A DNA stretch of 64,000 nucleotides from Ensifer sesbaniae. Lineage in GTDB: Bacteria > Pseudomonadota > Alphaproteobacteria > Rhizobiales > Rhizobiaceae. The stretch is from the NCBI RefSeq assembly GCF_013283665.1, contig NZ_JABEKU010000003.1, forward strand, positions 316,029-380,028, read 5' to 3'. The translations under genes and the position numbers were made by a program. This document shows, in pieces, positions 42,701-52,383 of the stretch. A model generated the notes under the pieces. It was not told the DNA's origin. It did no database searches and worked only from the letters and a program-made list of their open reading frames with translations. How positions within the stretch are numbered: position 1 is the first letter of the stretch; each line of letters opens with the position of its first letter.

Positions 42701-43864
42701 TCAGGCGCCAAGTCGCGTTTCTGCGAGCTTCACCCAATAGGAGATGCCGTGCGGGATCGCCTCGTCATTGAAGTCGTAGGCGGGGTGATGCAGTCCGGCA
42801 GTCTCGCCGTTGCCCATGAACACGAAGGCGCCGGGGCGGGCGAGCAGCATGTAGGAGAAATCCTCGCCGCCCATCATCGGGTCGAGCGAAGGCTTGACGT
42901 TGCCCTCGCCGGCGATCTCGGCCGCGGCCTTCAAGGCATATCCGGTCTCTTCCGCATGATTCACGGTCACCGGATAGTTGCGGTCGTACTGTACGGTGAC
43001 GGTCGCGCCATAGAGGCCGGCGACACCCTCGGCGATCGTGCGGATTCGGCTCTCGCCGACATCGCGCACCTCAGGCACGAGCGTGCGTACCGTGCCGCCG
43101 AGCACGGCCTCTTCCGGGATGACGTTGTGGGCAAAGCCGGCATTGAACTTGGTGACCGAGACGACGACCGAGGCGAGCGGATCGACGGTGCGCGACGCGA
43201 TCGTCTGCAGTGCGGTGACGATCTGCGTGCCGACGACGATCGGGTCGATCGTCTTGTGCGGCTGGGCCGCATGGCCGCCGCGGCCCTTGATGGTGATGGT
43301 GAACTCGTCGGTCGAAGCCATGATCGGCCCGACACGGCTGCCGAAATGACCGATCGGCATGCCCGGCATGTTGTGCATGCCGTAGACTTCCTCGATCGCG
43401 AAGCGCTCCATCATGCCGTCCTTGACCATCTCGTTGCCGCCGCCACCGCCTTCTTCGGCGGGCTGGAAGATGACGGCGACATTGCCGGCGAAGTTGCGGG
43501 TCTCGGCGAGATATTTGGCCGCTCCGAGAAGCATGGCCGTATGGCCGTCATGGCCGCAGGCATGCATCTTGCCTGAAGCCTGCGATGCCCAGGCCTTGCC
43601 GCTCGTCTCGGTGATCGGCAGCGCATCCATGTCGGCGCGAAGGCCGATGGTGCGGCCCGCGCCGAGCCCGCCGCGGATCAGGCCGACGACGCCGGTACGG
43701 CCGAGTCCCGTCACGACTTCGTCAACGCCGAATTCCTTCAGTTTCTTTTCGACGAAGGATGCCGTATTTTCGACCGCAAACAGGAGCTCCGGGTTCCTGT
43801 GCAGGTGGCGCCGCCATTCGGTGACTTCGTTCTGGAGCTCGGCGGCACGGTTGAGTATCGGCAT
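42701..43864 (-). CDS. M20 family amidohydrolase (hippurate hydrolase type)
   Basis: The 387-aa protein is a di-metal M20D peptidase/amidohydrolase: LRADMDALPI, CGHDGHTAMLLGAA, FQPAEEGGGGG and MMGGEDFSYML contain the metal ligands. Such enzymes remove acyl groups from N-acyl amino acids or indole conjugates; hippurate hydrolase and IAA-amino-acid hydrolase are relatives. Specificity is not visible. First gene of a two-gene leftward unit with lrp. Confidence 0.92.
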   Translation of the reverse strand: MPILNRAAELQNEVTEWRRHLHRNPELLFAVENTASFVEKKLKEFGVDEVVTGLGRTGVVGLIRGGLGAGRTIGLRADMDALPITETSGKAWASQASGKMHACGHDGHTAMLLGAAKYLAETRNFAGNVAVIFQPAEEGGGGGNEMVKDGMMERFAIEEVYGMHNMPGMPIGHFGSRVGPIMASTDEFTITIKGRGGHAAQPHKTIDPIVVGTQIVTALQTIASRTVDPLASVVVSVTKFNAGFAHNVIPEEAVLGGTVRTLVPEVRDVGESRIRTIAEGVAGLYGATVTVQYDRNYPVTVNHAEETGYALKAAAEIAGEGNVKPSLDPMMGGEDFSYMLLARPGAFVFMGNGETAGLHHPAYDFNDEAIPHGISYWVKLAETRLGA

Positions 43865-44018
43865 CGGTTCGTCCTGTCGGTCTGTTCGATTACTTAGTGT
43901 ATCTGCGTCTCTGTGGTGGATTGGCAGGGCTGCCCATGAATGGGCTTTGCCATCTCCTCGCCATATAGGCTAAATAGCCGGACGAGACGAGGCAACAGCG
44001 GAATTTCGAGGTTCTATC

Positions 44019-45137
44019 GTGGTGACAGCAGGATTTTTCACGCGCGGCAAGATGAAGGCGCTGGGAGTGACGGCGGCGGCTTGCGCGACGCTTCTTGCGA
44101 CGCTGCCGGCTGCGGCCAATCCGAGGCTCGTCGTCGACGTCAATTCGCTGAAGGTCTACGAGCACCAGGACATCTTCCAGAAATGGTATCCGGCGTCGCT
44201 GACCAAGCTGATGACGGCCTATACGACCTTCCGCGCGATCAAGTTGGGACAGCTTACGCTCGAAAGTCCGGTCGTGATGACCAAGAACGCGGCGTCCGAG
44301 CCGCCGAGCAAGATGTTCTACAAGCCCGGCCAGGCGATGACGCTCGACAGCGCGCTGAAGATGATGCTGGTCAAATCCGCAAACGACGTCGCCGTGGCAA
44401 TCGCCGAGACGGTCGGCGGTTCGGAGCCCGCCTTCATCGAGCGGATGAATGCCGAAGCACGCCGCATCGGCATGACCTCTTCGAACTTCATCAACGCCAA
44501 CGGTTTGCCCGGCCCCGGCCAGTACACCACGGCGCGTGACCTTGCCGTGCTGGCGATCACGCTCAAGCGCGAGTTCCCGCAATACGCCTCCTATTTCTCG
44601 CTGGAAGGTTTCACGACCGGCAAGAAGGACTATGCGAACTACAACATGCTGATCGGCCGCTTCGAAGGTGCCGATGGCATGAAGACCGGCTTCATCTGCG
44701 CGTCCGGCTTCAACCAGGTCTCGTCTGCCACCCGTGACGGGCGCAGCGTCGTTTCGGTCGTGCTCGGGGAGAGCAGCCTCGGCGCGCGCGCCGACGAATC
44801 CGCGCGGCTGATGCAGATGGCGCTGACGACGAGCGGCAACGGCAAGCCATCGCTGGTGCAGATCCCGCCCTATGGCGAGACGCGCGACACGGTGGCCGAT
44901 GTCAGCAAGCAGATCTGCTCGAAGGCAGCGGCCAAGGTTCGCAGCGAAGGCCGCGACGAGGCCGGCCGCCAGAAGCTGCTCTCGCCCTATATCCATGAAA
45001 TCAACCGGCCGCTGAAGCTCGCCTTCGCCGGCCTTATCGCCGGCAGCGGCGAAAAGGCACCGAAGGTTGCCGGCGATCCGGTCGGCCAGGGCGATGTCGC
45101 CAATGTGCCGATCCCCGTGCCGCGGCCGACTTTCTGA
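44019..45137 (+). CDS. D-alanyl-D-alanine carboxypeptidase (PBP5/6 type)
   Basis: A 372-aa serine peptidase that trims peptidoglycan pentapeptides in the periplasm. A signal peptide (ALGVTAAACATLLATLPAAA) precedes the catalytic S60-x-x-K63 (PASLTK), S120-x-N122 (VKSAND) and the KTG box (DGMKTGF). The GTG at 44019 has CGAGG seven bases upstream; an ATG at 44052 is the alternative. The C-terminus is extended, low-complexity and lacks the usual membrane-anchoring amphipathic helix. Confidence 0.9.
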   Translation: MVTAGFFTRGKMKALGVTAAACATLLATLPAAANPRLVVDVNSLKVYEHQDIFQKWYPASLTKLMTAYTTFRAIKLGQLTLESPVVMTKNAASEPPSKMFYKPGQAMTLDSALKMMLVKSANDVAVAIAETVGGSEPAFIERMNAEARRIGMTSSNFINANGLPGPGQYTTARDLAVLAITLKREFPQYASYFSLEGFTTGKKDYANYNMLIGRFEGADGMKTGFICASGFNQVSSATRDGRSVVSVVLGESSLGARADESARLMQMALTTSGNGKPSLVQIPPYGETRDTVADVSKQICSKAAAKVRSEGRDEAGRQKLLSPYIHEINRPLKLAFAGLIAGSGEKAPKVAGDPVGQGDVANVPIPVPRPTF

Positions 45138-45149
45138 TCGGAGTTCATG

Positions 45150-46310
45150 ATGGTTAGTCCTATGCCGGCGGTGCCGGTCTCGATCCTCACCGGCTTTCTC
45201 GGTGCGGGCAAGACGACGTTGCTCAACCGGCTGCTGAAGGATTCCGATCTCTCCGACACGGCGGTCATCATCAACGAGTTCGGCGACGTTTCGATCGACC
45301 ACCTGCTGGTGGAAGCGTCGAGCGACGGCGTCATCGAGCTTTCCGACGGCTGCCTCTGCTGCACCGTGCGCGGCGAACTGGTCGACACGCTCGCCGATCT
45401 CATGGACCGGATGCAGACCGGGAAGATCAAGCCGCTGAAGCGCGTCGTCATCGAAACGACCGGGCTTGCCGATCCGGCGCCGGTGCTGCAATCGGTGATC
45501 GGCAATCCAATCATCGCGCAGAATTTCCGCCTGGACGGCGTGGTCACCGTCGTTGATGCCGTCAACGGCTTGCAGACGATCGCCAATCACGAGGAAGCCC
45601 TGAAGCAGGTCGCGGTCGCTGACCGCATCGTCATCAGCAAGACCGGTCTCGCCGACGCGTCTGAGCGCGACGCGCTGACAGCCCGGATCCGGACGTTCAA
45701 CCCGCGTGCGCCGCTGATCGACGGCGATAGCGACGAGGCGGGACGCTCGGCTCTATTCGCCTGTGGCCTCTACGACCCGTCCTCGAAGATTGCCGATGTC
45801 GGCCGCTGGCTGCAGGATGAAGCGCACCACGATGACGGCCACCACCATCATCACCACGATCATGGCGACCACCATCATGACCATGACCACGATCACGAAC
45901 ACAACCACCATCACCATGATGTGAACCGCCATGGCGGCGACATCCGTTCATTCAGCATCGTGCATGACCGGCCGATCGAGCCGATGGCGCTCGACATGTT
46001 CATCGACCTGCTGCGTTCGGCGCATGGCGAGAAGTTGCTGAGGATGAAGGCGATCGTTGCTGTTGCCGACAGGCCGAACCGGCCGCTGGTGCTGCACGGC
46101 GTGCAGAACGTCTTCCACGCGCCGGAACGGCTGGCCGCGTGGCCGGACCCAAACGACCGGCGCACGCGCATGGTGCTGATCACCAAGGGCCTGACGGAAG
46201 ACTTCGTGCGCGACTTGTTTGACGCCTTTACCGGAAAGCCGCGCATCGACCGGCCGGACGCCCAGGCGCTCTCCGACAATCCGCTCGCCGTTCCCGGTAT
46301 GCGGTTCTAG
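45150..46310 (+). CDS. CobW/COG0523-family GTPase with His-rich loop
   Basis: A 386-aa G3E GTPase and putative metallochaperone. GTPase motif GFLGAGKTTLLNRLL (15-29), the metal-binding C68-x-C70-C71 (GCLCCTVRG), and a strongly histidine-rich stretch near residues 227-260 (DDGHHHHHHDHGDHHHDH) are visible; the base-recognition element is ISKTG rather than NKxD. The second ATG at 45150 is preferred since GGAG lies six bases upstream. The histidine loop argues for zinc, nickel or cobalt binding. It lies 12 bp after the carboxypeptidase gene. Confidence 0.92.
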   Translation: MVSPMPAVPVSILTGFLGAGKTTLLNRLLKDSDLSDTAVIINEFGDVSIDHLLVEASSDGVIELSDGCLCCTVRGELVDTLADLMDRMQTGKIKPLKRVVIETTGLADPAPVLQSVIGNPIIAQNFRLDGVVTVVDAVNGLQTIANHEEALKQVAVADRIVISKTGLADASERDALTARIRTFNPRAPLIDGDSDEAGRSALFACGLYDPSSKIADVGRWLQDEAHHDDGHHHHHHDHGDHHHDHDHDHEHNHHHHDVNRHGGDIRSFSIVHDRPIEPMALDMFIDLLRSAHGEKLLRMKAIVAVADRPNRPLVLHGVQNVFHAPERLAAWPDPNDRRTRMVLITKGLTEDFVRDLFDAFTGKPRIDRPDAQALSDNPLAVPGMRF

Positions 46311-46337
46311 CCAACGGAGCTGAACGGACGCGGCCTC

Positions 46338-46574
46338 TCAGCCGCCCTTGCGGATGAGGAACCGGTGGCCGCCTTCGGCGGACGCCGCCTCTTCGAGCTT
46401 GTGGCCGTCCTCCTCGCAGAAGTGCGGGATATCGATCACCGCCAGAGGATCTGTGGTCTCGATCTCCAGAAGCGCGCCCGGGGCGAGCGCGGCCATGCGC
46501 TTGCGCGTCTTCAAAACGGGAAGGGGGCATTTAAGCCCCCTGAGGTCGTAGACGATCTTGGTTTCGTTCGGCAT
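46338..46574 (-). CDS. TusA-like sulfurtransferase
   Basis: A 78-aa SirA/TusA-fold protein with the conserved CPxP motif (RGLKCPLPVLKTRKRM), whose Cys carries persulfide sulfur, and a terminal FLIRKGG. Start at the ATG overlapping the L,D-transpeptidase stop (TGATG). Either tRNA thiolation or sulfur delivery is possible. Confidence 0.85.
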   Translation of the reverse strand: MPNETKIVYDLRGLKCPLPVLKTRKRMAALAPGALLEIETTDPLAVIDIPHFCEEDGHKLEEAASAEGGHRFLIRKGG

Positions 46575-48010
46575 CAATTGCCCCAGATCTTCCAGAAAGG
46601 GCGCTTCTTCGGCGGCTCTTCGGGAAGGACAGGCGTTTGCGCCACCGCATCGGGGGCCGGTGCCGTGGCAACGGCCGCGGTCTGCTGTGGCGCAGCGATG
46701 GTCGCCGCGGCCCGCGCCTGCTTCTCGGCCTTTGCCGGCTCCTGAGCCTGTGGCGAGACGGCGGCCTGCTGTTCCGGCGTGATGACGACCGGAGCGGGCA
46801 TCTGAAGCTCAGGCTCACTCTTGGAGAACAGGCTCCAGAAGGATTTCTTGGGCTGCTCGACGGCCGCCTGCATCACCGGCTGCGGAATGGGGTTGGCGGC
46901 CGGAACCGGTACGTGCTTTCCGCCGTCGGTCGCTTTTTCGAGTTCCTTCTTCTGGATCTCGACGGCCTGCTTCGTCTCTTCCGCTTCCTTCTGTTCGGCG
47001 AGCTTCTTCTCGAGATCGCTCGCCTTCATCAGCTTGCCGGCGTCGAAGGAGTTGCCGGTCGGCGCATAGGCGAGCTCGCGGCCGACGCGCTGCTTGGCGA
47101 CGATCGCCTTGCGCTCGGCTTCGCTCGGCTCGTACCAGACCATGCCGTCATACTTCTTCATGGCCTTGTCGTAGTCGCTCTGATAGCTCTTCTCGAAGCT
47201 CGCCATGGCCACCTGCAGCGCCGGCGGCGTCGACATGGCCGGGCACTGGCCGCTCGGGTTGAACGGGCCGGACGCCTGCTGGTTGAAGACGTACTTCTTC
47301 TCGCAGACATTGACTTCGGGCGGGCGCTTGGTGATTTCGAACTGGTCGTAGCCGACCTTCAGCATCTTCCAGAAGTCGATATTCGGATTATTGCGATGGC
47401 GCGCCATGTTTTCCGCCGTCATGCGGAAGGGGAAGGCCTGGAGCTGAACGCTTTCCTGGCCGCCCTTGAAGGAATCCCGGGCGAGCGCGAAGATCTCGAT
47501 AATCTGTTCGTCGGTCATCGAGTAGCACCCGGCCGACGAGCAGGCGCCGTGGATCATCAGATGCGTGCCCTGACGGCCGTTCGCCTTGTCGTAGGCGTTG
47601 GGATAGCCGGTGTTGATCGCCAGATAGTACTTCGAATTAGGGTTCAACTGATGCGGGAAGAGCGGGTAGAAGCCTTCCGGCGCCTGACGATCGCCTTCCT
47701 TCACCTTTGGTCCCAGTTTGCCGGACCAGGCGCAGATCTTGTAGCTCTTCAGAAGCTGGAAGCGGTTGGCGGTATTGGCCTTCCAGACCTCGAGCGTGCC
47801 TTCCTCCTTGAAGATGCGCAGCGCGATCGGGGCCTGCTTCTGCATCCCGAGTTCGGTCATCTTTTGGACCAGGGGTCCGGAAACCTGGTACTCGGTCTTG
47901 TTCTTCACGGACTTGAGGTCGACCGATGTCGTCGTGTCCAGCGTTTCATTGGTGCAGCCGGCAAGCGCGGCGACAATGGCGGCGGAGGCTACAAGGTTTC
48001 TGAAACGCAT
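46574..48010 (-). CDS. Lipoprotein L,D-transpeptidase (YkuD/YafK-like)
   Basis: The 478-aa protein has a lipoprotein signal (SAAIVAALAGC), then an L,D-transpeptidase catalytic domain with HLMIHGACSSAGCYSMTD (His, Ser and nucleophilic Cys). A long C-terminal region from about residue 290 is helical, Lys/Glu- then Ala/Pro-rich, likely spanning the periplasm. Such enzymes cross-link peptidoglycan or attach proteins to it. ATG at 48010 gives a proper signal peptide; an upstream TTG is less likely. Confidence 0.88.
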   Translation of the reverse strand: MRFRNLVASAAIVAALAGCTNETLDTTTSVDLKSVKNKTEYQVSGPLVQKMTELGMQKQAPIALRIFKEEGTLEVWKANTANRFQLLKSYKICAWSGKLGPKVKEGDRQAPEGFYPLFPHQLNPNSKYYLAINTGYPNAYDKANGRQGTHLMIHGACSSAGCYSMTDEQIIEIFALARDSFKGGQESVQLQAFPFRMTAENMARHRNNPNIDFWKMLKVGYDQFEITKRPPEVNVCEKKYVFNQQASGPFNPSGQCPAMSTPPALQVAMASFEKSYQSDYDKAMKKYDGMVWYEPSEAERKAIVAKQRVGRELAYAPTGNSFDAGKLMKASDLEKKLAEQKEAEETKQAVEIQKKELEKATDGGKHVPVPAANPIPQPVMQAAVEQPKKSFWSLFSKSEPELQMPAPVVITPEQQAAVSPQAQEPAKAEKQARAAATIAAPQQTAAVATAPAPDAVAQTPVLPEEPPKKRPFWKIWGN

Positions 48011-48311
48011 CAGCAGAGGCCCGTTCAAACCCAAACTCGACTACTTAAATCGATGCCGATTTAAGGAATTACGCAGGAGAGCCCAAGTCCGCGAGGGAGG
48101 GCCCCTTCAGAGAATCACTAAGCGATTATACTTCACGAATTCTTAACCCTGCAGGGTGCCCCTGCCGATGCGCTGTTCATGACCTCATGAATATGGCCAA
48201 GATTTGGCCACACTCCGCTTTGCGGTTGCGAAATCCGCTCCCGCAATCGCGAACCATCGGGGCGAGATGGGATGGGCGCGCGTGGGATTTCCGCCCGCAT
48301 CCGGCTCTAGC
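48011..48311. other. Intergenic region with a 9-bp hairpin
   Basis: A 301-bp gap between accA and the L,D-transpeptidase gene (both leftward). It contains the perfect hairpin CTTAAATCG-ATGC-CGATTTAAG at 48044-48065, immediately upstream of the L,D-transpeptidase start, and AT-rich sequence near 48120-48150 that could carry the promoter. A similar CTTT/AAAG hairpin occurs in the cobS-cobT element. No gene seen. Confidence 0.5.
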
Positions 48312-49265
48312 TTAGAGATTGCGGCCGATATTGAGGTACTTCTGTCGGCGATCCGTGCGCAATTGGTCGCCGTTGCGTCCGGAAAGCTCCTTCAGCGCGT
48401 CGGCGATCACGGTTCCGGTGCGGCTGATGACTGCGTTCGGGTCGCGGTGGGCGCCGCCGACCGGCTCCGGAATGATGCCGTCGATGACGCCGAGTGCCTT
48501 CAGGTCTTCGGAGGTGATCTTCATGTTGCTGGCAGCTTCCTTGGCGCGGGTCGAATCGCGCCAGAGGATCGAGGCAGCGCCTTCCGGCGAGATGACGCTG
48601 TAGATCGCATGCTCCAGCATGTAGACGCGGTTGCCGGTGGCGATCGCGATGGCGCCGCCGGAGCCGCCTTCGCCGATGACGACGGTGACGATCGGCACGC
48701 GAACGTTGAGGCACATCTCGGTGGAGCGGGCGATGGCTTCCGCCTGGCCGCGTTCCTCGGCGCCGACGCCCGGATAGGCGCCTGCGGTGTCGACCAGCGT
48801 GATCAGCGGCAGGGAGAAGCGATCGGCCATTTCCATGACGCGGATCGCCTTGCGATAGCCTTCAGGACGGGGGCTGCCGAAGTTGTGCTTGATGCGTGAC
48901 TTCGTGTCGTTGCCCTTCTCCTGGCCGAGAACGGCCACCGGCATGCCGCGAAAGCGTGCAAGGCCGGCCTGGATGGCGTCGTCGTTGGCGAAGTTGCGGT
49001 CGCCGGCAAGCGGCGTGAACTCGGTGAAGAGCTCGGCGGCATAATCCAGGAAGTGCGGGCGCTGAGGGTGACGGGCGACCTGGGTCTTCTGCCACGGCGT
49101 CAGCTTGGAATAGATCTCGACCATCGCGTCGCGGACGCGCGTCTCCAGCCGTTCGATCTCATCCGAAGTGTTCACGCTCTCGTCTTCGCCGGCGAGCTTC
49201 TTCAATTCGAGAATCTTGCCTTCGAGGTCCGAGATGGGTTTTTCGAAATCGAGATAGTTGTGCAT
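48312..49265 (-). CDS. accA: Acetyl-CoA carboxylase carboxyltransferase subunit alpha
   Basis: The 317-aa protein is AccA, which transfers the carboxyl group from biotin to acetyl-CoA in fatty-acid synthesis together with AccD. It begins with the family coiled-coil segment [19 protein letters not shown] and carries the crotonase-fold [19 protein letters not shown]. Length matches proteobacterial AccA. Confidence 0.97.
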   Translation of the reverse strand: MHNYLDFEKPISDLEGKILELKKLAGEDESVNTSDEIERLETRVRDAMVEIYSKLTPWQKTQVARHPQRPHFLDYAAELFTEFTPLAGDRNFANDDAIQAGLARFRGMPVAVLGQEKGNDTKSRIKHNFGSPRPEGYRKAIRVMEMADRFSLPLITLVDTAGAYPGVGAEERGQAEAIARSTEMCLNVRVPIVTVVIGEGGSGGAIAIATGNRVYMLEHAIYSVISPEGAASILWRDSTRAKEAASNMKITSEDLKALGVIDGIIPEPVGGAHRDPNAVISRTGTVIADALKELSGRNGDQLRTDRRQKYLNIGRNL

Positions 49266-49328
49266 GAGATGCGTTTCCGATCATTTTGCGACAAGGATAT
49301 GCGGGCCGAAACCAGCTTCCCGGCGGTC

Positions 49329-50285
49329 CTAATCCTGTTTTTTCGCCTGTTTGGCAAGAGGGTGATGGTTTTGCACGAGGTTGTGCAGCCGTTCTTCCAG
49401 CACATGCGTATAGATTTGTGTCGTTGAAATGTCCGAATGTCCGAGCAGTTCCTGCACGGCGCGAAGGTCCGCGCCATTGGCAAGCAGGTGGCTGGCGAAG
49501 GCATGCCGGAGCACGTGCGGGGAAATCGTGGCGACCCTTATGCCGGCACGTGCGGCAAGCGATTTCAGATCGCGCGCAAAGACCTGGCGCGGCAGGAAGC
49601 CCTGCTTGCCGGAAGACGGGAAGAGCCACGGACTTTCGCGACTGCCCGGGTCTTCCTTGGCCATCTCCTCGGCGAGCGCCTCTCCATAGGCCCGCATTGC
49701 CCGGATCGCGGCCTGCGAAAGCGGTACGAGCCGCTCCTTGTTGCCCTTGCCGCGGATGACCAGGAAGCGGCCGTTCTGCGCCAGCACGCTTGCCGGCAGC
49801 GAGACCAGTTCGCTGACACGCATGCCGGTGGCGTAGAGCAGTTCGATCAGCGCATGCATGCGCAACCGGGCAAGACGCTCGGTCCCGCCTGTCGCGGCTT
49901 CCGTCTCCGCTTGGCCAATCAGCCGCGAGACGTCGTCGACGCTCAGCGTCTTCGGCAGACTGCGCCCCTTCTTCGGGGCGTCGAGAATTCCGGTCGGATC
50001 GTCGCCGCGCATACCTTCGGCGTATAGGAACTTGTAGAATTGCCGGAGCGCCGAGAGACGTCGTGCCTGCGACGAGGGCTTGAAGCCCTGGCCCGAGAGG
50101 TGGGCGAGATAGGCGCGAAGATCGTCCGGTGTCGCCCCTGTCAGCCCGGTTCCGAGCGTGCGCAGATGCGAGGAGGCGTCCTCCAGGTCACGCTCATAGG
50201 ATTGCAGCGTGTTGACCGCAGCGCCGCGCTCGGCGCTCATCATTTCGAGGAAGGCCTCGACATGGGCTGCGGAAAGGTCGCTCAT
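49329..50285 (-). CDS. xerD: Tyrosine recombinase XerD
   Basis: A 318-aa tyrosine recombinase that resolves chromosome dimers at dif with XerC. The N-terminal SAM-like domain is followed by the catalytic [10 protein letters not shown] (Arg), [12 protein letters not shown] (His-x-x-Arg), [15 protein letters not shown] (His, nucleophilic Tyr). Its ATG overlaps the upstream 49-aa gene's stop (ATGA). It is next to accA, an arrangement found in alphaproteobacterial genomes. It is not linked to the phage-like element. Confidence 0.93.
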   Translation of the reverse strand: MSDLSAAHVEAFLEMMSAERGAAVNTLQSYERDLEDASSHLRTLGTGLTGATPDDLRAYLAHLSGQGFKPSSQARRLSALRQFYKFLYAEGMRGDDPTGILDAPKKGRSLPKTLSVDDVSRLIGQAETEAATGGTERLARLRMHALIELLYATGMRVSELVSLPASVLAQNGRFLVIRGKGNKERLVPLSQAAIRAMRAYGEALAEEMAKEDPGSRESPWLFPSSGKQGFLPRQVFARDLKSLAARAGIRVATISPHVLRHAFASHLLANGADLRAVQELLGHSDISTTQIYTHVLEERLHNLVQNHHPLAKQAKKQD

Positions 50286-50431
50286 TGGGGCTTGTTCACC
50301 CGCTCGGACGGTATTTTCACGGTCACGTCCCGCTCGACCGGTTCGACGAAGGTGACGAGGGAGACCATCGTGCCGTAGACTATTCCGGCGATAACGGCAC
50401 AGAAGAACAGGAACCGGAATAGGGTCGGCAT
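50282..50431 (-). CDS. Small membrane-anchored protein upstream of xerD
   Basis: A 49-aa protein starting at 50431 after GGAG. It has one hydrophobic helix ([20 protein letters not shown]) and a short conserved-looking tail with [11 protein letters not shown]. It is translationally coupled to xerD. Probably a histidine-kinase-independent inner-membrane peptide of unknown role. Confidence 0.75.
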   Translation of the reverse strand: MPTLFRFLFFCAVIAGIVYGTMVSLVTFVEPVERDVTVKIPSERVNKPQ

Positions 50432-50666
50432 TTCAATCTCCTCTGCATGTGCCCTTCGATGAAGCGAACGCAAGGATACCCATGCAGGCGTTCAAACGGC
50501 CAGTGCGGTTCACGCGTTCGAAGGAACACGCGGCGCCATGGCGGGTGCCAGACCTATATGAACGCCGCTTCGGCCGAGTTCAAGAACCGTGAGCGGATGC
50601 GCGCGACGACTTGACGCTACACCCCGATTTGTCGATACCGAAAGGGAATGGGGAATAAGAAGTCCA

Positions 50667-51257
50667 ATGAACGACGTGATCGAACCGGTTTCCGCAACGC
50701 TTGCCGAGCGGGCGAAGCTTGCACTCGGTAAACGCAATCTCGTGTTCATCGGCCTGATGGGTGCCGGCAAGTCGGCAATCGGACGGTTGACCGCCCAGGC
50801 ACTCGGCATTCCCTTCGTCGATTCCGACCACGAGATCGAGCGCGTCTCGCGCATGACGATCAGCGATCTCTTCGCCCGCTACGGCGAGGAGGAGTTCCGC
50901 GCGCTGGAAACGCGGGTGTTGAAGCGCCTGCTCAGGAGTGGACCGCGCGTCGTCTCGACCGGCGGCGGCGCCTATATCAACGAGCGCTCGCGCCGACAGA
51001 TCAAGAAGGGCGGCCTGACGGTCTGGCTCAATGCCGAACTCGAGGTGCTCTGGGAACGTGTCAACAAGCGCGATACCCGGCCGCTCCTGAAGACGGAAAA
51101 TCCGAAGCAGACGCTCGAAAACCTGATGAACGCGCGCTACCCGATCTACGCCGAAGCCGACCTGATCGTGTTGTCGCGCGATGTGAGGAAAGAGACGATG
51201 GTGGAAGACGTTCTCGCTGCCGTCATCGAACACCAGGACAAGAAAAGTCATGAATAG
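50667..51257 (+). CDS. aroK: Shikimate kinase
   Basis: The 196-aa enzyme phosphorylates shikimate in chorismate synthesis. The P-loop GLMGAGKSAIG, substrate residues DSDHEIE and TGGGAYINE, and the lid RDTRPLL are intact. The ATG at 50667 is preferred; an earlier frame lacks family similarity. It overlaps aroB by eight bases. Confidence 0.95.
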   Translation: MNDVIEPVSATLAERAKLALGKRNLVFIGLMGAGKSAIGRLTAQALGIPFVDSDHEIERVSRMTISDLFARYGEEEFRALETRVLKRLLRSGPRVVSTGGGAYINERSRRQIKKGGLTVWLNAELEVLWERVNKRDTRPLLKTENPKQTLENLMNARYPIYAEADLIVLSRDVRKETMVEDVLAAVIEHQDKKSHE

Positions 51258-52383
51258 CCATGCGATGCCCGCTGCCGAACGCCAGGTCCGCGTCGACCTC
51301 GGCGATCGCTCCTACGATATCCTGATCGGCCCCGGGCTGATTGCGGCCGCCGGCGAGCAGATCGCAGCCCGCCTCAAGGGGCGGAAGATGGCCGTGATCA
51401 CCGACGAAAACGTCGCGCCTCGCTATCTCGAGCCGCTGATGGCGAGCTTGAAGGGGCGTGACATCGATGCGGTGTCGCTCGTGCTGCCCGCCGGCGAGAA
51501 GACCAAGAGTTTCGAGCACCTGATCCCGGTTTGCGAAACCGTGCTCGGCGCCCGGATCGAGCGCAACGATGCGGTGATCGCGCTCGGTGGCGGCGTCATC
51601 GGCGATCTCACCGGCTTCGCCGCCGGCATCGTGCGCCGCGGCTCGCGTTTCATCCAGATCCCGACTTCGCTCCTGGCACAGGTCGATTCCTCCGTCGGCG
51701 GCAAGACCGGCATCAATTCTCCGCACGGCAAGAACCTGATCGGTGTCTTCCATCAGCCGGACCTGGTGCTTGCCGATACGGACGTGCTCGACACGCTGAG
51801 CCCGCGCGAGTTTCGCGCCGGCTATGCCGAGGTCGCGAAGTACGGGCTGATCGACAAGCCGGACTTCTTCGCCTGGCTCGAAAAAAACTGGCAGGCGATC
51901 TTTGCCGGCGGCGCGGCGCGTATCGAGGCGATCGCGGTAAGCTGCCAGGCCAAGGCAGACGTTGTTGCCGCGGACGAGCGCGAGAACGGCTTGCGCGCGC
52001 TGCTCAATCTTGGCCACACCTTCGGCCATGCGCTTGAGGCGGCGACCGAGTATGACAGCGCGCGGCTCGTGCACGGCGAGGGCGTTTCGATCGGCATGGT
52101 GCTGGCGCATCAGTTCTCGGCACGCATGAACCTCGCGAGCCCCGACGACGCGACGCGCGTGGAGGCACATCTGAAAACCGTGGGTCTGCCGACCCGCATG
52201 TCGGAAGTCCCCGGTACGCTACCGCCGGCCGAGCGGCTGATGGACGCGATCGCCCAGGACAAGAAGGTCAAGGGCGGCAAGCTCACCTTCATCCTGACGC
52301 GTGGCATCGGACAATCCTTTGTCGCCGATGACGTTCCGGCGTCGGAGGTCCTGAGCTTCCTGAGGGAAAAACATCCGCAATGA
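51250..52383 (+). CDS. aroB: 3-dehydroquinate synthase
   Basis: A 377-aa NAD- and zinc-dependent enzyme for the second step of the shikimate pathway. NAD-binding GGGVIGDLTGFAAGI, substrate residues VDSSVGGKTGINS and metal ligands in LNLGHTFGHALE and HGEGVSIGM are visible. It overlaps aroK and, via ATGA, the downstream corC gene. Confidence 0.96.
   Translation: MNSHAMPAAERQVRVDLGDRSYDILIGPGLIAAAGEQIAARLKGRKMAVITDENVAPRYLEPLMASLKGRDIDAVSLVLPAGEKTKSFEHLIPVCETVLGARIERNDAVIALGGGVIGDLTGFAAGIVRRGSRFIQIPTSLLAQVDSSVGGKTGINSPHGKNLIGVFHQPDLVLADTDVLDTLSPREFRAGYAEVAKYGLIDKPDFFAWLEKNWQAIFAGGAARIEAIAVSCQAKADVVAADERENGLRALLNLGHTFGHALEAATEYDSARLVHGEGVSIGMVLAHQFSARMNLASPDDATRVEAHLKTVGLPTRMSEVPGTLPPAERLMDAIAQDKKVKGGKLTFILTRGIGQSFVADDVPASEVLSFLREKHPQ

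Noticed and set aside
43890-45590. Leftward 566-codon frame
   Set aside because: Antisense to the D,D-carboxypeptidase and CobW genes; composition is His/Arg/Asp-rich noise.
46637-48064. Rightward 475-codon frame
   Set aside because: Antisense to the L,D-transpeptidase gene; no domain.
49329-50285. XerD as the integrase of the phage-like element
   Set aside because: It is over 34 kb away, coupled to core genes next to accA, and matches chromosomal XerD.
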